NCBI GenBank assembly: GCA_003963405.1
Contig: RXIY01000021.1
Coordinates: 101,746 to 165,745 of the forward strand
DNA: 64,000 nt
Direction: 5' to 3'
Source: Hyphomicrobiales bacterium
GTDB lineage: Bacteria; Pseudomonadota; Alphaproteobacteria; Rhizobiales; Beijerinckiaceae
The translations under genes were made by a program, and so were the position numbers. Shown in pieces: positions 41,855-49,091 of this stretch (position 1 is its first letter; every line of letters starts with the position of its first letter). A model generated the notes under the pieces. The model was not told the origin of the DNA and searched no databases. It saw only the letters and a list, made by a program, of their open reading frames with translations.

Positions 41855-42286
41855 ATGACGATCAGCGATTCTGCACAGGAAACAACGACAGCCGCTTCGG
41901 CTTCCCCTGCCGCGACATCCGCGCCAAAATGGTTCGCCGCCTTGGGACTCGTCGCCGGTCTCGGCGCGGTCGTCGCGTCTTCATGCTGCGTCGTCCCGCT
42001 CGGGCTTGTTGCGCTCGGTGCGGGAGCGGGTGTCATGGGTGGCCTTGAAACAATGGCGGGGTGGCGCGTGCCACTTCTCTTTATCAGCGCCTTGGGAATT
42101 ATCGGAGGATGGGGCGCATGGTGGCTTAAACGCCCCGTGATCTGCGTCACGGGCTCATCCTGCGCGTCGCCGGGGCGTTCAACCGCAACGCTGGCGTTGC
42201 TCCTATCCGCGTCGGCGATCGTGCTGGCGGCGGCAAGCTGGAGCTATATCGACCCCATACTGCTCAAGCTGTGGCGAGGCCATTAA
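41855..42286 (+). CDS. merT: MerT-like mercuric transport protein (143 aa)
   Basis: Inner-membrane protein of the MerT type. The first TM region has the vicinal cysteines SSCCVVPLGLVALGAG, and a loop CVTGSSC carries a second cysteine pair. Three predicted membrane helices. A ~25-residue Ser/Ala-rich N-terminal extension precedes. It imports Hg(II), or another soft metal, into the cytosol. No merA, merP or merR is seen nearby, so mercury resistance as such is not proven. TAATG overlap with the next gene. Confidence 0.75.
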   Translation: MTISDSAQETTTAASASPAATSAPKWFAALGLVAGLGAVVASSCCVVPLGLVALGAGAGVMGGLETMAGWRVPLLFISALGIIGGWGAWWLKRPVICVTGSSCASPGRSTATLALLLSASAIVLAAASWSYIDPILLKLWRGH

Positions 42287-42522
42287 TGCAATTCTTCTCG
42301 ACGATAATTTGCCCCTCCTGCGGCCATCAGTCGACAGAGGCAATGCCGACAGACGCCTGCCAGTTCTTTTACGAGTGCAAGCTCTGCGGAGCTTTGCTGA
42401 AACCTAAGCCGGGAGATTGCTGCGTTTTTTGCTCTTACGGCGATGTGCAGTGTCCGCCAATCCAGAGAGCGAGAGAGCTTGGGCGCAGCGATGTCGGTCC
42501 GTCAGAGGTAGAGCAACACTAG
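42286..42522 (+). CDS. GDCCVxC-domain small protein (78 aa)
   Basis: MQFFSTIICPSCGHQSTEAM, ACQFFYECKLCGALLKPKPG and the family hallmark GDCCVFCSYGDVQCPP. Cysteine clusters CPSC, CKLC, CCVFC, and a single C later. Such small GDCCVxC proteins often accompany mer-type genes. Start overlaps the stop of the MerT-like gene, so the two are co-translated. Confidence 0.75.
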   Translation: MQFFSTIICPSCGHQSTEAMPTDACQFFYECKLCGALLKPKPGDCCVFCSYGDVQCPPIQRARELGRSDVGPSEVEQH

Positions 42523-42594
42523 CAGCACCCCGCCGAGGATCACGGCGACGAGGATGGACCCAACAACGGAATCTGCGATGGGAGCACGGAGCAT
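42502..42594 (-). CDS. Possible 30-aa hydrophobic microprotein
   Basis: MLRAPIADSVVGSILVAVIL then GGVLLVLLYL: a single very hydrophobic helix. It overlaps the end of the GDCCVxC gene on the other strand by 21 bases. No ribosome-binding site seen. Composition is typical of membrane microproteins; evidence is limited. Confidence 0.3.
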   Translation of the reverse strand: MLRAPIADSVVGSILVAVILGGVLLVLLYL

Positions 42595-43156
42595 GCGGGG
42601 AGTTTCACTGGCCTTTGGCTAAATTGCAATCAGTCATGTAGCCGCACTGAGGCGTGGCCTTCGCCTGCTGCTGCCGGGCACAAAGTCCGCTGGTGAGGTT
42701 CCCTCTTTGGAATAGGCCAGGACATCGCGCAGACGCGCAGTGTGATCGAGGCGGTTCGCCGGGATATGCAACCTTCGCAGCTACTGAGCGTTATCTTTGC
42801 GCTTCAATGTGGGGCCCATCCTGGTGAGCCGTGCTCTGGAGCGATATGGCCCGAATTAGCGACGCGGGCCTAAGACGCGCGCTCGGTCCAAGCCAAGAAT
42901 TGCTGAGCAAGCGAGACTGCCCGCCCCATAACGGCGGGCTTTTTCGTCTGGTTGGGTCATTTGAGGCGATCAAAGCGAGAAACCGCCGGAGGCTCTGGGA
43001 GCTTCGGCGGCTTCTCCTTCCCGATGCGCAGGGGCACACCGGTCCGCGTCAATGACGCAAGGAGAGGGTGCATCGTATGTGTGCTGGCGCATTGCGCGCG
43101 CCGCAGTAGGTTAATCAGGCGGCGTCGCGTCGGAAGCAGTGCGGATCACCTCAGCG
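42595..43156. other. Non-coding stretch with a terminator
   Basis: No supported gene. It holds a terminator-like hairpin, GCCCGCC and GGCGGGC, loop CCATAAC, followed by five Ts (42919-42944). Short frames inside have shadow-like composition. Confidence 0.5.
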
Positions 43157-44248
43157 TTACCCTGGCCGTGATTGAGTGAGAAGGCGCAGAAATGCCGGGT
43201 TGATAAAAAGCTTCTCGCGACCAACCTTACGCTCCTTCAAAACTCCAATCTCCGCGAGCTTTTTCAGGTAAGTTGAAGCTGACTGCCGCTGAGCAATCCC
43301 CGCATCAACTAGGTTGCTGATGCGGCAATAGGGCTGCACGAAAATTAGCTCGGCGAGTTCCCGCGAATAGACGCCGTTGGCTTCACTACGAATTTTTTCA
43401 GCGGTCTCGTCAAGCAGACTGCGAATTGCGGCGATCATTCTGCTCGTCCATTGCGCGGTCTCCAGCACTGCCCGAAGCATGAACAATATCCACTCTTCCC
43501 AAGCCTGATCTGTCGTAACTTTCAGAAGAAGGGCGTAATACTCTGATTTGTGTCGGATGATGTAGCCGCTTAAATAGAGAACCGGCAGCTTCAAGAGCCC
43601 TTTTTCGATCAGGAACAGCAGATTTACGACGCGGCCCGTGCGGCCATTTCCATCGGTAAACGGATGAATGGCCTCAAATTGATAATGTGCCACAGCCATG
43701 CGGATTAGCGGGTCCGTGTCTTCGTGCTCGTGGATGTATCGCTCCCAGTTCGCTAGTAGTTCGCGCAGCCGCGCCTGTCCCTCAGGTGGAGTGTAGACGA
43801 TCTCCCCAGTTGATTGGTTTGCAAGCGCCGTCCCAGGTGTGGCACGAATGTCCAGCTCGACGCCGCGTAGCGTTTGGCAAATCTCGATAGCCGTCGCTGT
43901 TGTGACGGGACGCTGGCCGAGCCCGCGGAACCCTTCGCGTAGCGCCCTGCGGTAACGAAGTGCTTCTTTTGTTGCGGGATCAGCTTGCGCCTCAGATCGG
44001 TCGGCAAAGCTGAACAGGCGATCCGTGGTGGTCACGATGTTCTCGATCTCAGAACTGGCCTGTGCCTCCAAGAGCGGTATGGAGTTGATTAGCACCGTCT
44101 GATTAGGGATGAGGTCTCCAGCGACCTTAAGCTCCGCTAACGCCGCGCGAGCCTCGATACAGACCTTCAGGACCCGACGGCTTTCCACCTCCCCCGTCGG
44201 GGGGAGTAACGGAAGCGCATTGAAGGGCTGATCTGGGCGGAAGGTCAT
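43157..44248 (-). CDS. Fic-family AMPylase-type protein with inhibitory helix (363 aa)
   Basis: Fic proteins move AMP (or other groups) from nucleotides to target Tyr/Ser/Thr. The motif HPFTDGNGRTGR is intact. N-terminally, SSEIENI fits the class II inhibitory pattern [ST]-x3-E-[GN], which folds over the active site. A C-terminal winged-helix-like region (VDAGIAQRQSASTYLKKLAE) and KVGREKLFINPAFL follow. I chose ATG 44248; a TTG at 44275 is also open. TTCGACA half-sites occur upstream (44268-44344). It lies in cargo position near the tRNA; whether regulator, toxin or housekeeping is undecided. Confidence 0.85.
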   Translation of the reverse strand: MTFRPDQPFNALPLLPPTGEVESRRVLKVCIEARAALAELKVAGDLIPNQTVLINSIPLLEAQASSEIENIVTTTDRLFSFADRSEAQADPATKEALRYRRALREGFRGLGQRPVTTATAIEICQTLRGVELDIRATPGTALANQSTGEIVYTPPEGQARLRELLANWERYIHEHEDTDPLIRMAVAHYQFEAIHPFTDGNGRTGRVVNLLFLIEKGLLKLPVLYLSGYIIRHKSEYYALLLKVTTDQAWEEWILFMLRAVLETAQWTSRMIAAIRSLLDETAEKIRSEANGVYSRELAELIFVQPYCRISNLVDAGIAQRQSASTYLKKLAEIGVLKERKVGREKLFINPAFLRLLTQSRPG

Positions 44249-44267
44249 GGTGTGAAAACCTCGAAAT

Positions 44268-44344
44268 TTCGACAAGTCGGAACATCATGTCGCGAGCATC
44301 GACATGTCACCATGATGTGTCGAAGATACTCAATATTTTCGACA
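44268..44344. promoter_or_regulatory. TTCGACA half-sites ahead of the Fic gene
   Basis: TTCGACA at 44268-44274, and an inverted pair TGTCGAA/TTCGACA at 44318-44344 with a 13-bp centre. Fic proteins with C-terminal winged helices often autoregulate; whether these are operators is unproven. Confidence 0.4.
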
Positions 44345-44526
44345 TATAGCCGGATAATGGCGAGGCAGCAACAGCAACTAAAGCGTGGCCTCTTGGGGAA
44401 CCGGCACACCGCCGTGTATCAGGCAACCGCGTCTACAGCCTCGTCCTCTGCTTCGCAGAGACAAAGGAACGCTTGGCAGCTTAGGACGGCGGCTGCATCA
44501 CGCTCACAAGACCTTCATTGAGCGGC

Positions 44527-45090
44527 CTAAGTAGAGATCGCGGAATCAGTTTTCTTGCCGGCAAGCCACCTCTCAAGTCGGGGCATTCCAAACGTAAATA
44601 CATACCCGAGCCTTCTTTGCCACTCACTCAAAGGCACTAGGCTATCATTGGAATAGCCTCTGGATCGCAATTCGTCATTTCTCGCCTCCAAATCAATAAG
44701 GCGGTGAACTGGAGGCTCGTCCTTCTCAATCTTTATGCGCTCTGAGACCGCCTTCTTGTAATTTTCTTCGGTTGCATCCCATAGAGCCATATCGGCGGCA
44801 AGCTCCGTAAACCGCCTGCACAGCTCTGCGTGTAATTTGGATTTCTTGGAAAATCCGATGACGCTATCAAGCGCAGAAGCGACAGCTATCGTCCCGACCA
44901 AAAACTTGGCGAGCGCCCCGTCCTTGCCACCAACGAGCGCAATAAAAGCCCCGGCACCGAGGATTGCATTCGCCCCGAGCACCACATCATTAAGCCACTG
45001 GAAAAAAGCGGCCATTTTGCTGTGGTATCTTCGAGACTTATGCACGCCTATGGAAATGACGTAGTAGGGATCGTCGTCCCACGTGGCCAT
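44527..45090 (-). CDS. SLATT-type two-TM effector protein (187 aa)
   Basis: Two membrane helices (about residues 36-56 and 62-84) within YHSKMAAFFQWLNDVVLG and VGTIAVASALDSVIGFSKKS, then a conserved cytosolic helical part LHAELCRRFTELAADMALWD. This is the layout of SLATT domains, which serve as membrane effectors next to nucleotide cyclases (SMODS) or SLOG sensors. No cyclase or SLOG gene is adjacent; instead a small disordered protein is coupled at its 5' side. The C-terminal 50 residues are charged. A defence/cell-death effector role is inferred from family. Confidence 0.7.
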   Translation of the reverse strand: MATWDDDPYYVISIGVHKSRRYHSKMAAFFQWLNDVVLGANAILGAGAFIALVGGKDGALAKFLVGTIAVASALDSVIGFSKKSKLHAELCRRFTELAADMALWDATEENYKKAVSERIKIEKDEPPVHRLIDLEARNDELRSRGYSNDSLVPLSEWQRRLGYVFTFGMPRLERWLAGKKTDSAIST

Positions 45091-45092
45091 CG

Positions 45093-45287
45093 CTACTTTT
45101 CCCTCTTCTTAGGGGGTGGCGGAGGCGGGCGATCCCAATCGGTTGAACCGTGATCTTTGCGCGTAACGCCATGCTCTCTATATGCACCCCTTTCTGGGCG
45201 CTGATCTTGAGCATATCCGTCACGGCCGCTCTTCCGCTCTATGGGCCGCTGCGGCTGGCGGTCTGAAGGTTTTTTGTCAGAAGCCAT
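45093..45287 (-). CDS. Small disordered partner protein (64 aa)
   Basis: MASDKKPSDRQPQRPIERKS, RDGYAQDQRPERGAYREHG and a proline tract DWDRPPPPPPKKREK: highly charged, no predicted fold. It precedes the SLATT gene by 2 bp, so the two are a co-transcribed pair. It could bind the SLATT protein or nucleic acid. Start assigned to Met at 45287; an additional Met one codon upstream is possible. Confidence 0.55.
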   Translation of the reverse strand: MASDKKPSDRQPQRPIERKSGRDGYAQDQRPERGAYREHGVTRKDHGSTDWDRPPPPPPKKREK

Positions 45288-45409
45288 CATCACCCCCGAT
45301 TGATAGAGGATCATGATTCCATCTCGACAGAACAATGTCTACGCAGGGGCCGACTGATCCATCGCCGCTCTCGCCGTCTCGCCAAAACTCAGGCGGCGAC
45401 ATCGCGCGT

Positions 45410-45430
45410 CGTGCTTATCTGGTGCTTATT
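45410..45430. repeat. Right arm-type repeats of element B
   Basis: CGTGCTTATC (45410-45419) and GGTGCTTATT (45421-45430), 11 bp apart, same motif and period as the pair next to the integrase (24777-24797). About 50 bp inside the tRNA-Thr. Confidence 0.6.
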
Positions 45431-45477
45431 CGACGCAGAAGCATAACCTTACTATTTGTCTAAGTCTTTGATTTTAT

Positions 45478-45553
45478 TGGTGCCGGTTGAGGGATTCGAA
45501 CCCCCGACCTACTGATTACAAATCAGTTGCTCTACCAGCTGAGCTAAACCGGC
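45478..45553 (-). tRNA. tRNA-Thr(TGT), intact
   Basis: 76 nt including CCA. Acceptor GCCGGTT/AACCGGC, D arm GCTC..GAGC, anticodon stem ACTGA/TCAGT with loop TTTGTAA (anticodon TGT), T arm closing around TTCGAAT. The 3' 46 bases (45478-45523) are the shared attachment sequence, so the tRNA is rebuilt at the right end of the island. Confidence 0.97.
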
Positions 45554-45595
45554 ATAAGCCTCAATATTACTCTAATCACCCAAGCGGGCTCGAGG

Positions 45596-46459
45596 TCAAT
45601 CCTGCGGCGGCCGCAGGCGCATATGGATCGCCGTGAGAGCCGCTGCGCAGGCGTTGGAGACGTTCAGACTCTTGATGGGACCGGGCAGATCGAGCCGAGC
45701 GATGGCGTCGCAGCGTTCGCGCGTCAGCCGGCGCAGGCCCTTGCCTTCGGCTCCGAGGATGAGCGCCAGAGGCGCGGCCAGACGTATCGATTCGATCGGC
45801 TCCGACCCTTCCGAATCGAGGCCGATCACGCTGTAGCCCCGCTCGCGCAGATCGTCGAGGGCGCGGGAGAGATTGACGACTGTAACGATTGTCACATGTT
45901 CCAGCGCCCCGGAGGCCGCCTTGGCCAGCACGCCCGTAAATTCCGGGCTGTGTCGTTCGGTGACAATCAGCGCGTCGACTCCGAAGGCGCAGGCGGTGCG
46001 CAGGATTGCGCCGACATTATGGGGGTCGGTGATCTGGTCGAGCGCAAGGACCACCCCGCTCTTCGTCTCGATGTCGGAGAGATCGGCCTCGGGAAGAGGG
46101 CGCGCCTCCAGCAGAAGCCCCTGATGCACGGCCTCTTCACCGAGATGGCGCGTCAGCGCGTGCGAATCGGTCGGGCGGGGTTCGAGACCGGCGGCTCTCG
46201 CGAGATCCGCGATTCGGGGCAGGGCGCTTTCCGTTGCGTAGAGCGAGAGAAGCTTTCGTCGCCTGCTTGTGAGGGCTTCCCGGACCGCATGCGCGCCATA
46301 GAGCGTCACCACCTCAGGCGAGGCGGCTCGGAATGGGCCGCGCACGGCGTCCGCGGGCCGCTCCTGCGCGCGCGGTGGGCGGGAGCTGCGATCGGGGCGC
46401 TCGCCTCTCGGCCGTTCCCCGCGGCTGGGGGGCGCTTTTTGCGGAGGTCGCCTTTTCAT
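45596..46459 (-). CDS. rlmB: 23S rRNA (guanosine-2'-O-)-methyltransferase RlmB family
   Basis: SpoU/TrmH-family methyltransferase that modifies 23S rRNA at the position equivalent to G2251. The 287-aa product has a basic N-terminal extension, an rRNA-binding domain ([20 protein letters not shown]) and the knotted SAM domain: [39 protein letters not shown], and [15 protein letters not shown]. The ATG at 46459 overlaps the ispE stop (46456), so it is co-translated with ispE. RlmB is the best guess; the family also includes tRNA-modifying members. Confidence 0.9.
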   Translation of the reverse strand: MKRRPPQKAPPSRGERPRGERPDRSSRPPRAQERPADAVRGPFRAASPEVVTLYGAHAVREALTSRRRKLLSLYATESALPRIADLARAAGLEPRPTDSHALTRHLGEEAVHQGLLLEARPLPEADLSDIETKSGVVLALDQITDPHNVGAILRTACAFGVDALIVTERHSPEFTGVLAKAASGALEHVTIVTVVNLSRALDDLRERGYSVIGLDSEGSEPIESIRLAAPLALILGAEGKGLRRLTRERCDAIARLDLPGPIKSLNVSNACAAALTAIHMRLRPPQD

Positions 46460-47322
46460 CGCAGGGCGGCCGTCTTCACCCACCATTCGGGGCGCCGCGT
46501 CTTGATGGCGCGCGCCGTCGTGGCGGCGGCTTGGGGGGTGGCGAAAATTGCAAAGCAGGTGGCTCCCGAACCCGACATGCGCGCCAGCTTGCAACCGCGC
46601 GCCGCGCGCAGCACAGCCAGCACGTCGACGATGACAGGCGCCTGAAGGCAGGCCGGGTCCTCGAGATCGTTGCGGCCGCGCGCGAGCAGGGCGAGGAGCT
46701 CGGCCGCCGACGCCGCCGGCCCGATCTCGGGATGGCTCGCGCCGCCGACGCGTTCCCCGGGCTGCAAGCCGAGCCGCTCGAAAACAGGCCGCGTTTCGAC
46801 CGGCACGCCGGGATTGATCAGCACCGCCGGCAGAAGCGGCAGGCGCAGGAGCGGCCCCAGCGATTCGCCCGCGCCGCGCATCATCCGCGCCCGGCCGGCA
46901 AGACAGACCGGCACGTCGGCGCCCGTAACGCGCGCGGCCTCCTGTAGCCGGGGATCCTGCAAGTCGAGCCCATTGGCGTGAGCCAGCAAGCGCAGCGCCG
47001 CCGCCGCGTCGGACGAACCGCCGCCGATTCCCGCCGCGACGGGCAGGCGCTTGGCAAGGCGAAAGGCGCCGAGCTTCAGCCCCTCGATTCGCGCGGCGAG
47101 ATTGCGGGCGGCGCGCAGCACGAGATTGTCGTCGCCCGCGCCCGCGGCCGCGCCCGTCGGGCCGGCGATCTCCAGCGAGAGGGCAGGGCCGGGCGCAAAA
47201 GTGAGCGTATCGCCCGCGCCACTGAAGGCGACGAGGCTCTCGAGTTCGTGATAGCCATCGGCCCGTCGGCCGAGAATGTGAAGCGTGAGATTGATCTTCG
47301 CGGGGGCGCGCGTTGAGAGCAT
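46456..47322 (-). CDS. ispE: 4-diphosphocytidyl-2-C-methyl-D-erythritol kinase
   Basis: GHMP kinase of the MEP isoprenoid pathway; phosphorylates the 2-OH of CDP-methylerythritol. 288 aa, with [20 protein letters not shown] (substrate-side Lys and motif), the ATP loop [19 protein letters not shown], and [20 protein letters not shown]. Length is standard. It overlaps rlmB by 4 bp. Confidence 0.95.
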   Translation of the reverse strand: MLSTRAPAKINLTLHILGRRADGYHELESLVAFSGAGDTLTFAPGPALSLEIAGPTGAAAGAGDDNLVLRAARNLAARIEGLKLGAFRLAKRLPVAAGIGGGSSDAAAALRLLAHANGLDLQDPRLQEAARVTGADVPVCLAGRARMMRGAGESLGPLLRLPLLPAVLINPGVPVETRPVFERLGLQPGERVGGASHPEIGPAASAAELLALLARGRNDLEDPACLQAPVIVDVLAVLRAARGCKLARMSGSGATCFAIFATPQAAATTARAIKTRRPEWWVKTAALR

Positions 47323-47364
47323 CTACCCCGACCTCCGCTTTAGGGTGTTCGCGGAGAGTTTCTT

Positions 47365-47439
47365 TGGAGCGGGCGAAGGGATTCGAACCCTCGACCCCAA
47401 CCTTGGCAAGGTTGTGCTCTACCCCTGAGCTACACCCGC
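47365..47439 (-). tRNA. tRNA-Gly(GCC)
   Basis: 75 nt with CCA. Acceptor GCGGGTG/CGCCCGC (one wobble), anticodon loop TTGCCAA giving GCC, T loop TTCGAAT. No duplicate 3' end is found elsewhere in the window, so no island is integrated here. Confidence 0.97.
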
Positions 47440-47552
47440 ATCCGTTTCGCCGGTTTGGCTGGCCACCAGCCGCCGACGAGGCGTCTTATGCATCAATCGA
47501 TCTGGCATTGCAACAGGCTCGAGCAGGAAAATTTCGAGCGCCGCCAGATCAT

Positions 47553-47584
47553 GGCGTTCCGGGCCAGCAGGAGCCCGGAACGCC
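47553..47584. terminator. Strong perfect hairpin after the 55-aa gene
   Basis: GGCGTTCCGGG and CCCGGAACGCC, 11 bp perfect, loop 10 nt. It lies just beyond the stop of the small membrane gene on its strand. No T-run on either side, so it may be an mRNA-stabilising hairpin or weak terminator. Confidence 0.55.
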
Positions 47585-47595
47585 GTTCGCTTCTC

Positions 47596-47763
47596 TTACT
47601 GGATCATGCGCGCAGTCGAGCCGGTGTTGCCGGTGATGTTGGCGCTGTCCGGAGAAATCAGCTCCGGAACCCACGTCAGGGCGATAACGACGAAGACGAC
47701 GAAGCCGCCGATGTAGAGCAGGATTTTTCCGACCTCGGCGCCGCCGTGAACGTTAACAGACAT
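47596..47763 (-). CDS. Small single-TM protein (55 aa)
   Basis: MSVNVHGGAEVGKILLYIGG then FVVFVVIALTWVPELISPDS and a polar tail. One TM helix (residues 12-31). GGGAGG precedes the ATG by 5 bases, a near-ideal ribosome-binding site, and a strong hairpin follows the stop, so this is very probably a real gene of its own. No family recognised; could be a small subunit of a membrane complex. Confidence 0.7.
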   Translation of the reverse strand: MSVNVHGGAEVGKILLYIGGFVVFVVIALTWVPELISPDSANITGNTGSTARMIQ

Positions 47764-48230
47764 GTTTCCCTCCCATTGTTTTCGTTGAGACGAGGCCTTG
47801 TTTCTATCCGATCAAATTGAAGAAGGCAAGATAAAACGCGACAAAAGGACGCATTAATGAAGTAATAAAATTACTGGATATAGTATAGACGTAAAAAATC
47901 GCAGAACTGGTCTAATGAGCCAGTTCTGGTCTTGCATGTTGGCGGCCGTGTGGGCGCAAAGCCCGGCCACCGCGCAGGCGGCCGGGCTCACAGCATCGAC
48001 AAGAGAGAGCGATGGCCCAAAACACCCATGGCCTCTAGGCGATCCAGCCATCGCTCGCCAACAAGGCAACAGGGGGAAGCCGTCGTTGACTGGCTCAAAA
48101 TGACCGACAACGGCTTGGCTAGAAAGGACCACAGGCCGTGGAGTCATTGGTAACTATACTTGGACCTACGAGATTTTGTCTGACTGGACCAAATCTATTC
48201 TGTAAATCTGCAGCCCAGGCCAGAAATGAG
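47764..48230. other. Non-coding stretch
   Basis: No supported gene. Starts AT-rich (47764-47890). Inverted repeat CAGAACTGG/CCAGTTCTG at 47902-47928 with a 9-bp loop. A plus-strand frame from 47915 (62 codons) has no ribosome-binding site and is not called. Confidence 0.45.
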
Positions 48231-48257
48231 AACGCCCGCGGCGTGGCCGCGGGCGTT
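48231..48257. terminator. Terminator hairpin downstream of the IalB-like gene
   Basis: AACGCCCGCGG and CCGCGGGCGTT, 11 bp perfect, 5-nt loop. On the minus strand CTCATTTCTGG follows, a weak T-rich tail. It is 35 bp past the IalB-like stop. Confidence 0.65.
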
Positions 48258-48292
48258 CTCAATCGGCGGATCAGGGAAAAAGGCGGGAAAGG

Positions 48293-49042
48293 CTATTTGC
48301 ACTCCTGAGCGACGCGCGCGAGCGCGTCCGAGAGCCCTTTCAGCGCATAGGTGTCGATGGTCGTCGTGCCCTTGGAAGAGGCCGCCTTGACGATCAGCTT
48401 GCCGCCGCCGCGCAGGGCCCCGACAAACTCTTTCTCTTTCCCCTGATCCTTCACCCAGGCGTTCGTGCCCTTGGTGATCAGCTCCCAATCCTCGCCATCG
48501 ATCTGGGCGGTGGCGGCGGAGCCGTCCTTGGTTGCATAACCGAGGTTGATCGCGACCTCGTTGCGAACGCCCTCGCCAGGACGCGAGGAAATGAAGACAT
48601 ATCCGGGCGTGTCCTTCAGCTTGGTCTTTGGCTGGCGGTCTTTCGGCTGGCCAAGAGCGTAGCAGGTCTTGTCACGGCCGCTGACCGCCAGATAGGCGCC
48701 CCATTCGCCATAGGTTCCCAGTTGTTCCGGTTTGCCGGAGCCGCCGCTGTCGCCCCTATCGCCCGCTTTGTCGGTCTTGTCCGCTTTATCGGGCTTGGCC
48801 GATTTGTCCGCCTTGTCGTTCTTGCCGGCTTTCTTGTCCTTCTTGCCGGCGTCCTGGGCGGAGTCTTCTGTCGACTTGGCGTCCTTTTTGTCCTTGGCGT
48901 CTTTCGCGGGCGCCGGCTTGTCCCTGGCGAGCGCCGGGATGGGCGCGGCGGCGAAGGCGACCGAAAGGGCGGTCGCGAGCGACAGTCCGACAAGGCGATT
49001 CGCGCGCCGGGGGAAGAAGGGGAGCGTCGATTCGTTCAACAT
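48293..49042 (-). CDS. Invasion-associated locus B (IalB) family secreted protein (249 aa)
   Basis: Signal peptide (LVGLSLATALSVAFAAAPIPALA), then a long Lys/Asp/Ala-rich low-complexity linker (residues 55-105, repeats of DKAD and KPDK), then the IalB domain: YGEWGAYLAVSGRDKTCYAL, PGYVFISSRPGEGVRNEVAI, and IDTYALKGLSDALARVAQE with a terminal Cys. The Met at 49042 is chosen over the earlier start since it fits the signal peptide. IalB-like proteins are common in rhizobia and do not imply pathogenicity. Periplasmic; role unknown. Confidence 0.85.
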   Translation of the reverse strand: MLNESTLPFFPRRANRLVGLSLATALSVAFAAAPIPALARDKPAPAKDAKDKKDAKSTEDSAQDAGKKDKKAGKNDKADKSAKPDKADKTDKAGDRGDSGGSGKPEQLGTYGEWGAYLAVSGRDKTCYALGQPKDRQPKTKLKDTPGYVFISSRPGEGVRNEVAINLGYATKDGSAATAQIDGEDWELITKGTNAWVKDQGKEKEFVGALRGGGKLIVKAASSKGTTTIDTYALKGLSDALARVAQECK

Positions 49043-49091
49043 CGGCAAAATTCTACTTTCCGCTTCTGGCCCGAACAAGGCGGCGCGCCCG

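Larger units (their letters stand above)
24616..45523. mobile_element. Integrated element B (about 20.9 kb, tRNA-Thr site, satellite-like)
   Basis: From the middle att copy to the intact tRNA-Thr. Layout: integrase, MerR-like HTH, truncated helicase, XRE repressor with palindromic operator, a run of small early genes, prim-pol/helicase, iteron origin, hypotheticals, virion-type proteins, small terminase subunit, RHH regulator, ParB remnants, and cargo (MerT-like, GDCCVxC, Fic, SLATT). No portal, large terminase, capsid or tail genes. The combination of own replication module plus TerS without TerL is that of phage satellites; this classification is inference. Confidence 0.85.

Noticed and set aside
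45623..46645. 340-codon plus-strand frame
   Set aside because: Antisense to rlmB and ispE, shadow-like composition.
47915..48103. 62-codon plus-strand frame with a hydrophobic start
   Set aside because: No ribosome-binding site; rests on an inverted repeat; composition after residue 25 is shadow-like.
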